Source: a virus
Strand: one strand, 5' to 3'
IMG/VR virus record: IMGVR_UViG_3300020469_000116
Coordinates: 1-36,548 of that record
DNA: 36,548 bases
Below are positions 17,403 through 24,030 of the stretch, piece by piece. The notes under the pieces were generated by a model. The model saw nothing but the letters and a program-made list of their open reading frames with translations, was not told the origin of the DNA and searched no databases. Every line of letters starts with the position of its first letter. Position 1 is the first letter of the stretch. Both the position numbers and the translations under genes were made by a program.

Positions 17403-17693
17403 ATGGATAAATACTTCGTTACTGATAAATACATGGACTTACAGAAGATAGCATCAACTGGCACAGCAGTAGCAGTGGTTGGAACTGGTGCATTTGTTGG
17501 TGGTGGTCATGTCATTGACCAAAAAACTGGTGGTCCTCAGAAAAGACAGGATGCCCAAATAGAACAAATTAGACAAGTCGTTAGAGAAGAGGTATACTTA
17601 CAACTAATAAACGCATGGCCAAAGACAAGTGGTCCTGTTAAGGGAACAAAAGTTCCTAAAATAGATTATCAACAGCAGATCCCACAAAAATGA
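17403..17693 (+). CDS. small membrane-associated hypothetical protein, 96 aa
   Basis: First gene of a three-gene rightward operon. After a short polar start it has a glycine/valine-rich hydrophobic segment (TGTAVAVVGTGAFVGGG, about 19-35) that could be one membrane span or a fusion-like peptide, then a helical charged part (QDAQIEQIRQVVREEVYLQL) and a polar basic tail. No family is recognised. The ATGA overlap with the next gene indicates coupled translation. The partnership with a structural-looking third gene suggests a virion or assembly role, which is inference. Confidence 0.8.
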   Translation: MDKYFVTDKYMDLQKIASTGTAVAVVGTGAFVGGGHVIDQKTGGPQKRQDAQIEQIRQVVREEVYLQLINAWPKTSGPVKGTKVPKIDYQQQIPQK

Positions 17694-17980
17694 TTCATCC
17701 TAATGGTTATACACAAGAGATGATCAAGGAGATACTAGGTACTGCTTGGTTGGACAAATCTAATATGCCTGAAACTGGTAATCAAATTAGAAGAAGAAAG
17801 GGACAAGAGATGAGAGCAGGGACAAGACCTTATCCTAAGTATCCATCAAAGGAGTCGAGGATAGCAGACACTTCAGGTATGTTTGATGAGAATGGACAAT
17901 ATATTTACCCTGAAGGTAGTGGGTTTAATTATATGGCAAAAATAGATCCTAATTCTCCTTGGAAGGTTAAAGTATCATAA
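17690..17980 (+). CDS. hypothetical protein, 96 aa
   Basis: Begins at the ATGA overlap with the preceding gene and ends TAATG into the next. The product is basic in its first two thirds (NQIRRRKGQEMRAGTRPYPKYPSKESR) and ends with a Gly/Tyr-rich segment (MFDENGQYIYPEGSGFNYM). It has no recognised domain and no membrane segment. Confidence 0.8.
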   Translation: MIHPNGYTQEMIKEILGTAWLDKSNMPETGNQIRRRKGQEMRAGTRPYPKYPSKESRIADTSGMFDENGQYIYPEGSGFNYMAKIDPNSPWKVKVS

Positions 17981-18843
17981 TGGAACCAATTGAAGTACCT
18001 AGTATAGAAACCAATAGTGTTAATATTCCTATCATTGAAGTTAATGGTACAGGTATTAGGCTAATTTCTGAGACGAGTGTTAGACCTATTGGTAATAGGT
18101 ATATCCAAGATACTCGTATATGGATGAATACACCACCACAATCAATACCAATAGAAGTTCCTGTTACTACTCTTATAGGAACTCCTATTGTTAATATGCC
18201 TGGTTGTGTAAAAGTACACAAAGAAAATCTTAAAGATAATAAAAATAAAATGTTGGTCGATGATGACCCTAAAGGCAATACAGTATTATGTGACGCTGGT
18301 GCTCCTTACTATGAACCAGCAGATTATGATTATAGAGATTTAACTTGGCAAACTATAACTACAGAAGAACCTGAAGCAGGTGGAGTAGATACTGGTACAC
18401 CACCAACTCCTGATCTAGACACTCCAGAACCTCCTCCAACCCCAAGCAACAATAAAGAGATAGAATGTCCCCCACTTAATGCAAGACGCATTGGAGACTT
18501 AAATGCAGCAGGTACAGAGAGAGTTAAAGAATATAAATTAACACCTGATAAGTTGATATGCGAAACCATATGGGAACCTGTTCCCACAGTAGAACAATTT
18601 ATACCTGCAATTCCAGTAATATCAACTACGGCAACGATTGCTGCGGTGGCAACTACATCTGCCCTACTTGCCAAACCCCTAGCAGACCTGCTCCTGAAGG
18701 TAGTGAAACCTGTGGTGAAGAAGACAATTGCAAAGGTTCAGAAGATTCTTGGGAAGACTCCTCGGAGACCGACTCTTCAAGAGAAGAGGACTGATCAGTA
18801 TCGAGAGAAGAAGGGACTTCTTCCAATGAAGAAGAAGAAGTAG
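17980..18843 (+). CDS. proline-rich structural-like protein with basic C-terminus
   Basis: 287 aa in four parts: a beta-rich N-terminus (1-115) with IxVPxx repeats; an acidic Thr/Pro-rich linker (128-158, TPPTPDLDTPEPPPTP); a polar region with two Cys; and a hydrophobic segment (about 207-240, FIPAIPVISTTATIAAVATT) running into a strongly basic tail (KKTIAKVQKILGKTPRRP, ending MKKKK). I recall no characterised homologue; this layout is typical of cyanophage virion-associated proteins. Its last 63 codons (18653-18843) are read on the other strand as the C-terminus of an exported protein. No terminator separates the converging genes. Function unknown. Confidence 0.8.
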   Translation: MEPIEVPSIETNSVNIPIIEVNGTGIRLISETSVRPIGNRYIQDTRIWMNTPPQSIPIEVPVTTLIGTPIVNMPGCVKVHKENLKDNKNKMLVDDDPKGNTVLCDAGAPYYEPADYDYRDLTWQTITTEEPEAGGVDTGTPPTPDLDTPEPPPTPSNNKEIECPPLNARRIGDLNAAGTERVKEYKLTPDKLICETIWEPVPTVEQFIPAIPVISTTATIAAVATTSALLAKPLADLLLKVVKPVVKKTIAKVQKILGKTPRRPTLQEKRTDQYREKKGLLPMKKKK

Positions 18844-19645
18844 GTTGCTGCCATAGTGGTTGTGGTATCTGATGCTCATGTGGCATTACCTTACCACCTG
18901 GTGCTGTAACTACAACATCAGCACATATACTATGATACGGCGATGCAGGATGGAAAAATATTCCTGCTTTTTTGAGCTCACCACAATTTTTCAATCTTGC
19001 GATTTCAAAATCGAGTCGTTTGTTAGATGTCAACTGCAATTGATGTGCTGTCTGTGCCTCTGCTGCCTCTTTACACCTCCTTTGCATACCTCTGTTCAAT
19101 GGTATTGAAAGTGTAGCAGATAATCCTAAGTTGAAACTCTGATTAGCTCTCATGTCAGTCCTAACTGGTTTGTACCATGTTGGATTCATAGTAGTTCCAC
19201 CATTAAGTACATCAGGTACTCCATCAGCAGCATCTACATCTACTTCTATTTGTATATCTTCTCCATCTGGGAACCATCTTGTCCCATCATCTTTAGTTCG
19301 ATTATCATACCAATCTTCCCAAGGGTAGTTCTTAACAGTAACAGTTTGTTTTACATTCTTACCCTCTACATCCGTTAGGTTATATTGTGGTTCGTTATAA
19401 AAATCTTCCCAAGGATCCTTCCTACTATCAGCAAATTGTAGGTATGGTGTCATATTCATAGTCGTACCCTGACATGACACCCCACCACCGTAGGTATTAG
19501 TTACATATGGACCTTGTAAAACTTGTATTGCCTGGTTGGTCACTGAGCCTGAAGAATTGGCGATTGGATTAGCAGTTGCACTAACTCCACCTACACCTTC
19601 TGCTCTTAATGGTAAAGATTGAACGCTGAGAAGCGTTGCTATCAC
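18653..19645 (-). CDS. exported protein with Ser/Glu-rich tail, possibly envelope-associated
   Basis: 330 aa from GTG 19645, which forms a GTGA overlap with the stop of the upstream gene; the open frame extends further 5' but only through that gene. The N-terminus (IATLLSVQSLPLRAEGVGG) is a Sec signal peptide with a likely cut after LRA. The mature part has PWEDFYNEPQ and PWEDWYDNRT repeats, then NLGLSATLSIPLNRGMQRRC followed by a heptad-like helix and ARLKNCGELKKAGIFFHP. The SATLSIPL-plus-helix pattern recalls the C-terminal half of TolC-type outer-membrane factors, but this is weak. Residues 267-330 (SSSSLEEVPSS..., SVSEESSQESSEPLQ) lie antisense to the converging gene. Third member of an exported trio. 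Confidence 0.75.
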   Translation of the reverse strand: MIATLLSVQSLPLRAEGVGGVSATANPIANSSGSVTNQAIQVLQGPYVTNTYGGGVSCQGTTMNMTPYLQFADSRKDPWEDFYNEPQYNLTDVEGKNVKQTVTVKNYPWEDWYDNRTKDDGTRWFPDGEDIQIEVDVDAADGVPDVLNGGTTMNPTWYKPVRTDMRANQSFNLGLSATLSIPLNRGMQRRCKEAAEAQTAHQLQLTSNKRLDFEIARLKNCGELKKAGIFFHPASPYHSICADVVVTAPGGKVMPHEHQIPQPLWQQPTSSSSLEEVPSSLDTDQSSSLEESVSEESSQESSEPLQLSSSPQVSLPSGAGLLGVWQVGQM

Positions 19646-20112
19646 TGGGTAAATGTACTTGTCGTATCTGTGACGCTTTGGATGGTGGTGACCCTCTGTA
19701 TGAGAGTTTGGTTGGTCATGCCTGGTCCTTGATAACTCTGGGTAAATTGAAACGCTGCCCCAGCTTCGTGAAGTGTAAAATTGTTTTGTGCCGACATGTC
19801 TAAGGCATCGAAGGAAGAAGTTACACTTCCCGACAATGCTCCTTCTCCTACTCCTACGGTTGGAGAGAGTGTTACTGTTGATGTCGATGTTGGTGGGTTT
19901 AAAGCAGCTCCGTTGTTGTCGATGCCTACCCCAGTGACTGAGTATTCCCATCCTGTCCTATAATCAATGGAATTAATAGTTTCCGTTACTGTAGATTCAG
20001 TTTCTGTGTGGCTCGTCATCGAACCTTGCTGAAAATTGGGGACCACTGGCACTGCTTTTGCAGCACCAGCACTTCCTAATAACAATACTAATATAGTTAT
20101 AAGCCTTTTCAT
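19642..20112 (-). CDS. exported small beta-rich protein (paralogue 1)
   Basis: 156 aa with a textbook Sec signal peptide: MKR, a hydrophobic core LITILVLLLGSAGA, then AKA for signal peptidase I. The mature part is Ser/Thr/Val-rich with few charges and no Cys. The segment AGAAFQFTQSYQG (about 117-129) matches AGSAFSFAQSYTA in the gene upstream, and both have an earlier GSxxD-TST(V/T)S stretch, so the two look like paralogues. It begins three bases after the upstream stop and overlaps the downstream exported gene by GTGA. A periplasmic or outer-membrane destination in the infected cyanobacterium is inferred. Function unknown. Confidence 0.85.
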   Translation of the reverse strand: MKRLITILVLLLGSAGAAKAVPVVPNFQQGSMTSHTETESTVTETINSIDYRTGWEYSVTGVGIDNNGAALNPPTSTSTVTLSPTVGVGEGALSGSVTSSFDALDMSAQNNFTLHEAGAAFQFTQSYQGPGMTNQTLIQRVTTIQSVTDTTSTFTQ

Positions 20113-20115
20113 GAC

Positions 20116-20610
20116 CTATCTTATAGTAACCTCGGTTACGAACTGAGTCGTAGCTGAAGTATTAGCTCCACCTGCTGCTACAGCACTAAATGTGTGAGCA
20201 CTAGATGTTTGACCAGCTAAGCTGCCAACAGTGCCACCAGCAGTACTACTAAGATTACCAAAGTTAGCAGTGTTGCCCACAGTTGGAGCTGCAGTTGGAA
20301 CAGCGTCAGCTGCTGTGTATGACTGGGCAAAGCTGAATGCTGAGCCTGCTGTGTCTTGTGTTGCTGCAATCGTTCCTGGAGCATATACACCAGCAGTGAT
20401 TGTACCAGCACTAACAGTTGAAGTAGTCGTACCATCAGTTGTATCAATATTACTACCTGAAATCGCAAAGGATGAACCTATTCTTTCAGCAGAAGTATGA
20501 GCACCACCAACGCTTAGCTGAACGCTAGAAGCGAATCGTGATGTAATATCAGCTCTCGCTGCAAGCGGAGCAGTCATCAATAACATTATGAAAGGTAAAA
20601 TCCTTTTCAT
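20116..20610 (-). CDS. exported small beta-rich protein (paralogue 2)
   Basis: 164 aa. The signal peptide MKRILPFIMLLMTAPLAARA is near-ideal, with cleavage after ARA. The mature chain is poor in charge and Ala/Ser/Thr/Gly-rich (AVQ-free repeats such as SGSNIDTTDGTTTSTVSAGT), likely extended beta structure. It shares the AGSAFSFAQSY block with the next gene. It is the first gene of the exported trio and has its own promoter-like element (AGTAAATA) in the 44-base gap before it. Low complexity makes family assignment unreliable. Confidence 0.85.
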   Translation of the reverse strand: MKRILPFIMLLMTAPLAARADITSRFASSVQLSVGGAHTSAERIGSSFAISGSNIDTTDGTTTSTVSAGTITAGVYAPGTIAATQDTAGSAFSFAQSYTAADAVPTAAPTVGNTANFGNLSSTAGGTVGSLAGQTSSAHTFSAVAAGGANTSATTQFVTEVTIR

Positions 20611-20622
20611 AAAAAATTTGAG

Positions 20623-20630
20623 TATTTACT
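20623..20630 (-). promoter_or_regulatory. possible late promoter AGTAAATA
   Basis: One mismatch from NATAAATA, 12 bases before the ATG of the exported trio, in a 44-base AT-rich gap (20611-20654) that is otherwise empty. The gap also contains a TATATA run. Placement fits transcription of the trio as a unit. Confidence 0.3.
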
Positions 20631-20654
20631 ACAGTATATATAACTTATTTTTCC

Positions 20655-21005
20655 TTAAAATTCCATCTCTTGTGCATGACTAGGTTCTAGTAATTCTTCA
20701 CCTGTATCAGTCAATACATTTTCGACAGGTTCAAAAGGAAGTCTCTCTTTTGCCTGTGGTAATCCTTGCTGACCACCTAATTGTTCTTGACCAGTTGCAG
20801 TGACATCAATGGTTTGATCAAGAATTGGTGCATTGATTTTTTTGTATGTCAATTGTTTTCTATCAGCAACTATAGAACAGTTCTGATTAAGAACCACAAG
20901 AGCTTGTGCATGTTTCTCCCATCCACAATCACAGTACTGCTGACCTTTCTCGTCATACACTCTGTAAAATGGATACATGTGTAAAGGGATTCTTCCTTTT
21001 GTCAT
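20655..21005 (-). CDS. conserved hypothetical protein, 116 aa
   Basis: ATG 21005 overlaps the stop of the 40-aa gene upstream (ATGA). The N-terminal half is compact (MYPFYRVYDEKGQQYCDCGW, then EKHAQALVVLNQNCSI), with a C-D-C pair and a third Cys that could bind metal or form a disulfide; the second half is Gln/Glu/Pro-rich and looks disordered (TGQEQLGGQQGLPQAKE). No enzyme motif is visible. Confidence 0.8.
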   Translation of the reverse strand: MTKGRIPLHMYPFYRVYDEKGQQYCDCGWEKHAQALVVLNQNCSIVADRKQLTYKKINAPILDQTIDVTATGQEQLGGQQGLPQAKERLPFEPVENVLTDTGEELLEPSHAQEMEF

Positions 21006-21124
21006 AATGTTACTCTTTTGTGTAATTTATCTAATGCTGCTTTTACTTCAGCAGTTTCTTCCCATTCCCACACATTACTGTGCTTAGGGTTTTTCTTTTC
21101 TTGTGTGAATGTTTTTTTAGTCAT
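21002..21124 (-). CDS. small ORF, 40 aa
   Basis: MTKKTFTQEKKNPKHSNVWE continues with WEETAEVKAALDKLHKRV and stops at 21002-21004. The evidence is positional: it overlaps the upstream oxygenase gene by ATGA and the downstream 116-aa gene by ATGA, filling exactly the gap between them. Very basic N-terminus, then one amphipathic helix with W residues. Too short for family recognition. Confidence 0.75.
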   Translation of the reverse strand: MTKKTFTQEKKNPKHSNVWEWEETAEVKAALDKLHKRVTL

Positions 21125-21816
21125 AATTGAGGAAACATTAAGTTTTTCATAGATGGAGATTGTGGTATCTCATCCTCCCAATCATTATAGGGAGACTGAT
21201 TCTGCATTATAGAATACATATTAGCTGCAACCACATATCTAGTGTCCTCTACATCAAGTGTAACACTCCTATGCTGTAACCATCCAGGAAAAATAATCCA
21301 ACTATTTTCTACGGGTGGAACTTCTACCACATCCCTACGAGTAATGACTGGATTATGAAAATCAGTTCCACCTGTGCTACCATCACCAGGATCTTTAAGG
21401 TAATATACACCAGCAAGATATGCAGGACTATGATCATGCCAAGGAGAATATATACCAAAATTATTTCTTATCTCTTCTTGAGAATCATTTAATGATTTGT
21501 AAGACTTGAATGCCCATGCTTCTGAATCGGTGAGAGTGTATCCCTTACCACCATAAGATGATCCTGCAAATCCAGTTTCTTTAATATAATAATGACAAGC
21601 ATCATAAAAACTTTTCTTTAATTTCTGCCAGTAGCTAGGGCAATTATCCTGAAATAGTGTATACTCTGTCTGATACTTGGGTGTTAGATATCCTTTTTGA
21701 TAATGCCCCTTTTCAATCTGAAGATCGACACTATTCATCATAGACTTCCTATCTTTGGAAGAAATGCTTTTACAGATATATCTTACAACACTTACAGGAA
21801 ATAAATTATATTTCAT
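21121..21816 (-). CDS. putative 2OG-Fe(II) oxygenase superfamily protein
   Basis: 231 aa. The core motif WHDHSPAYLAGVYYL (126-140) matches the conserved H-x-H/D plus SGVYYL strand of a phage/bacterial 2OG-oxygenase group; GGTDFHNP follows, then ENSWIIFPGWLQHRSVTL with distal H182 and R193 (DTRYVVAANM). Together these give iron ligands H127, H129 or D128, and H182, with R193 for 2-oxoglutarate. The first ligand pair is unusual (HDH), so iron geometry is uncertain. It overlaps the nitrilase-like gene upstream by ATGA. Substrate unknown. Confidence 0.8.
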   Translation of the reverse strand: MKYNLFPVSVVRYICKSISSKDRKSMMNSVDLQIEKGHYQKGYLTPKYQTEYTLFQDNCPSYWQKLKKSFYDACHYYIKETGFAGSSYGGKGYTLTDSEAWAFKSYKSLNDSQEEIRNNFGIYSPWHDHSPAYLAGVYYLKDPGDGSTGGTDFHNPVITRRDVVEVPPVENSWIIFPGWLQHRSVTLDVEDTRYVVAANMYSIMQNQSPYNDWEDEIPQSPSMKNLMFPQL

Positions 21817-22709
21817 TCCAAAATATCAACTTCCTTACCAGTCTGTTGATCAAAATATGTTTTCTCAGGTGGTGTATAATCATATTTAAAATATTGACGA
21901 CCAAACCTAGGTGCTTGAATTTGCCATCCAAGATGACTAACAAAACCACTTGGACTAGATGTTCTATACTTATCTACTTCATCTTCATTACCATCCCACT
22001 CCCATGTGGTACATGAATCAACAGTTAAAATTGGTATGTTAGTATTCCATGCTGCCATTCTAAGATATGCATTATGCCATAGATCAAAAACCTCATATTG
22101 TGTTTCAGATTCATCATTCTTAGCACCATTGGTAGCGTGAAATATCAAATCCAAAATTTTCATATCTTTATAATGTGTAGTAAGAGGTGTTTTTCCAACT
22201 TCATTTCCTCCATACAAATCATTACATATTAATCCAGCAGCTATAGATTGCTCATGAACTTTACCATCTGTAAAGATGTCTGTAGATTCTTCTAATAAGT
22301 CAACTACAACAACTGGTTCCCTGTCCTGATCTCTAGGAAGGGCAGACTCCATCATAAAAATGGGAAGAGTCTTAAAAGTAATGCCTCTTAGTTCACCACT
22401 TCTATTATAATGTCTTATTTCATTTCTATAAATCTCCCCTGAAGATTCTACTTCTTTAAAATTTGTACCTAGATGAAGACCTACTTTATCTTTTGCATGA
22501 TCTTCAACCTCTTTCAATGCTTCTTTTAGCTCATCCATCTTGGATTCCCATCCATGATACCATCCAGACAAAGAACCCTCTGGAGTAAGAAGATGATCTA
22601 CTTCATTCTCATATGCCCAATCAATTGCTTTGAGAATTTCTTTTTTATTAATTTGTATATTATTTCCTACAGGGATTTGAGCACCTGCTAATGTTATTTT
22701 TTTAGTCAT
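21813..22709 (-). CDS. carbon-nitrogen hydrolase (nitrilase superfamily)
   Basis: 298 aa with the Glu-Lys-Cys triad of the superfamily in order: E44 in LLTPEGSLSGW, K113 in ITFKTLP, and C162 in AAGLICNDLYGG (matching the usual GxxICxDxxxP element). The N-terminus (KKITLAGAQIPVGN) is the normal first beta strand. Length matches amidases of the family (260-330). Such enzymes cleave nitriles, N-carbamoyl groups or linear amides; which applies here cannot be told. It is fused to no other domain and is coupled to a 2OG oxygenase and two very small ORFs. I know of few nitrilase genes in cyanophages, so this is an uncommon auxiliary gene. Confidence 0.85.
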   Translation of the reverse strand: MTKKITLAGAQIPVGNNIQINKKEILKAIDWAYENEVDHLLTPEGSLSGWYHGWESKMDELKEALKEVEDHAKDKVGLHLGTNFKEVESSGEIYRNEIRHYNRSGELRGITFKTLPIFMMESALPRDQDREPVVVVDLLEESTDIFTDGKVHEQSIAAGLICNDLYGGNEVGKTPLTTHYKDMKILDLIFHATNGAKNDESETQYEVFDLWHNAYLRMAAWNTNIPILTVDSCTTWEWDGNEDEVDKYRTSSPSGFVSHLGWQIQAPRFGRQYFKYDYTPPEKTYFDQQTGKEVDILE

Positions 22710-22884
22710 GATTCTGCCAATGATTGATTAAAAGTTCTAACTCTACTATCCTAGTTTTTGCATTAGATATTTTTTCTTGAATGCTTGCACTCTTTTTTTG
22801 GCTGCTCTCAACGCTTGAGGTTTCAGAGTCCTCTTGGGTTCCTTGTTGCTGTGATGTTGCCAGTTCGGGGTTGTCATCGGTCAT
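22702..22884 (-). CDS. small helical protein, 60 aa
   Basis: Start set at ATG 22884 (MTDDNPELATS...), which overlaps the end of the preceding 42-aa ORF; the frame's longer version begins with a run of ATG from a GAT repeat in that ORF. The Ser/Gln/Glu-rich N-terminal half looks disordered; the C-terminal half (SIQEKISNAKTRIVELELLI) is a likely coiled coil. Overlaps the nitrilase start (CATGACTAA). Function unknown. Confidence 0.7.
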   Translation of the reverse strand: MTDDNPELATSQQQGTQEDSETSSVESSQKKSASIQEKISNAKTRIVELELLINHWQNHD

Positions 22885-23002
22885 ACTGTTTATGCAGTTT
22901 AATAAACTCGTCATCATCATCATCATCTTTATGCTTCATCTCTAGCATTCTTTTAAGTATTTCTGGTCCTTCATTAGACTCTTGCGACTTTGATTTCTTC
23001 AT
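22874..23002 (-). CDS. small ORF with poly-Asp tract, 42 aa
   Basis: MKKSKSQESNEGPEILKRML is followed by EMKHKDDDDDDEFIKLHKQY and DR, stop at 22874-22876. It overlaps the upstream 81-aa gene by 29 bases and the downstream 60-aa gene by 11, an arrangement that fits the coupled chain. The six Asp come from a (GAT)5GAC microsatellite. It fills a gap between annotated neighbours that otherwise would be non-coding. Confidence 0.6.
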   Translation of the reverse strand: MKKSKSQESNEGPEILKRMLEMKHKDDDDDDEFIKLHKQYDR

Positions 23003-23219
23003 AAGAAATATCCTCAGGTTCTAGTACAGTTTTGCAGAACTCAACTACATTTATAAACTCTTGTGGTGAGTCACATTCCACTAGTTTTTCGTCACCATCA
23101 GATGAGATGCAGAGGATACTCCTCTTACCTACATTGACGACCACTCGCATGATCCATTCATCTTCTTTTCCCATAGAGTGATGTAACCAGATGTGGTTAT
23201 TGTAGCATGAGAGGACCAT
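22974..23219 (-). CDS. conserved small beta protein, hypothetical
   Basis: 81 aa when started at ATG 23219 (MVLSCYNNHIWLHH...); GTG 23234 or the internal ATGs at 23174 and 23150 (MRVVVNVGKRSILC) are alternatives, and no start has a strong ribosome binding site. The core (EWIMRVVVNVGKRSILCISS, then DGDEKLVECDSPQEF) looks like a four-stranded beta sheet followed by a helix. I do not recognise a characterised family. The 3' end overlaps the poly-Asp ORF. Confidence 0.75.
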   Translation of the reverse strand: MVLSCYNNHIWLHHSMGKEDEWIMRVVVNVGKRSILCISSDGDEKLVECDSPQEFINVVEFCKTVLEPEDISYEEIKVARV

Positions 23220-23242
23220 ACCGTCAATACCCACAGAATATA

Positions 23243-24028
23243 TTATATAGAAAGATCTCTATTAGGACTATCCCACTTCTCTCCTTGATACTCTACTGTT
23301 ATAGATTTAATATCTTTTCTCTCTCCTATGACCATCCACGATATAGTATCTGTACAACTAGCAGTTTTTGCCTGTATTGTTAATGATCCATTCGTTACTG
23401 AACCTTTGATGGCAGTCCATCCAGTTTCATTTGTAGTAAAACACTGAACATTATCAACCAATGCTTCAAATGTACCAGCAGTCATATCACTAGTAGTATT
23501 AATATCAACGGTTGCAATACCAGCAACTAATGCAGTTTTGCCACGATAGATAAGATCTGCCTTTGGACTCTCTATACAACTGTGAGCAAGACGATTAGTT
23601 CCACCCTTAACTGGGTGTACAATATCAAATAGTTTACTAGTTGCAACAATAGATCCAGACCATGATGCAAATCCACCGATAGTCATATTACCACCAGTGG
23701 TCACATTACCTTCAAGATGGCTAGTACCTTGAACATGTAGATTGGACATGAAATCTACATCATTACATACATATAATTCTTTTTCTACCTGCACCTCTTG
23801 AAATGTTGAGATGCCTGGTCTAACTAAAAGATTACCAGTGTAAATTCTAACATCACCATTAGTAATTTCTATATCAGTTGGACGGGATGGTATTCCCTGT
23901 ACATCAATGAACCCTGAACATATAACAGGATCCTCAAAATAATTTGTATCATCACCAATTTTATATGGTTTATTTGCTATATCCTCTTTATCAGAACAAT
24001 TAAAAGAATTTGGATTAGATTCTGCCAT
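23243..24028 (-). CDS. tail/baseplate fibre-like protein with conserved C-terminal domain
   Basis: 261 aa. The middle (ISTFQEVQVEKELYVCNDV, LHVQGTSHLEGNVTTGGNMT) has the short beta repeats of phage fibre shafts. The C-terminal domain begins SKLFDIVHPVKGGTNRLAHS and continues CIESPKADLIYRGKTALVAG; this HP...L.HS..E.P....YRG pattern occurs in C-terminal domains of many phage and bacterial surface proteins, often next to S74 chaperones. It starts two bases after the beta-helix gene stop and heads toward the small-gene chain. A structural role at the baseplate or a short fibre is inferred. Confidence 0.75.
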   Translation of the reverse strand: MAESNPNSFNCSDKEDIANKPYKIGDDTNYFEDPVICSGFIDVQGIPSRPTDIEITNGDVRIYTGNLLVRPGISTFQEVQVEKELYVCNDVDFMSNLHVQGTSHLEGNVTTGGNMTIGGFASWSGSIVATSKLFDIVHPVKGGTNRLAHSCIESPKADLIYRGKTALVAGIATVDINTTSDMTAGTFEALVDNVQCFTTNETGWTAIKGSVTNGSLTIQAKTASCTDTISWMVIGERKDIKSITVEYQGEKWDSPNRDLSI

Positions 24029-24030
24029 AG

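Noticed and set aside
18330-18674. Minus-strand 114-codon frame
   Set aside because: Antisense to the proline-rich plus-strand protein in a different frame from the exported gene; no start signal or protein-like segments.
19646-19951. 5' extension of the exported gene's open frame
   Set aside because: It runs through the paralogue gene in another frame; the GTGA junction at 19642-19645 plus a signal peptide right after it marks the true start.
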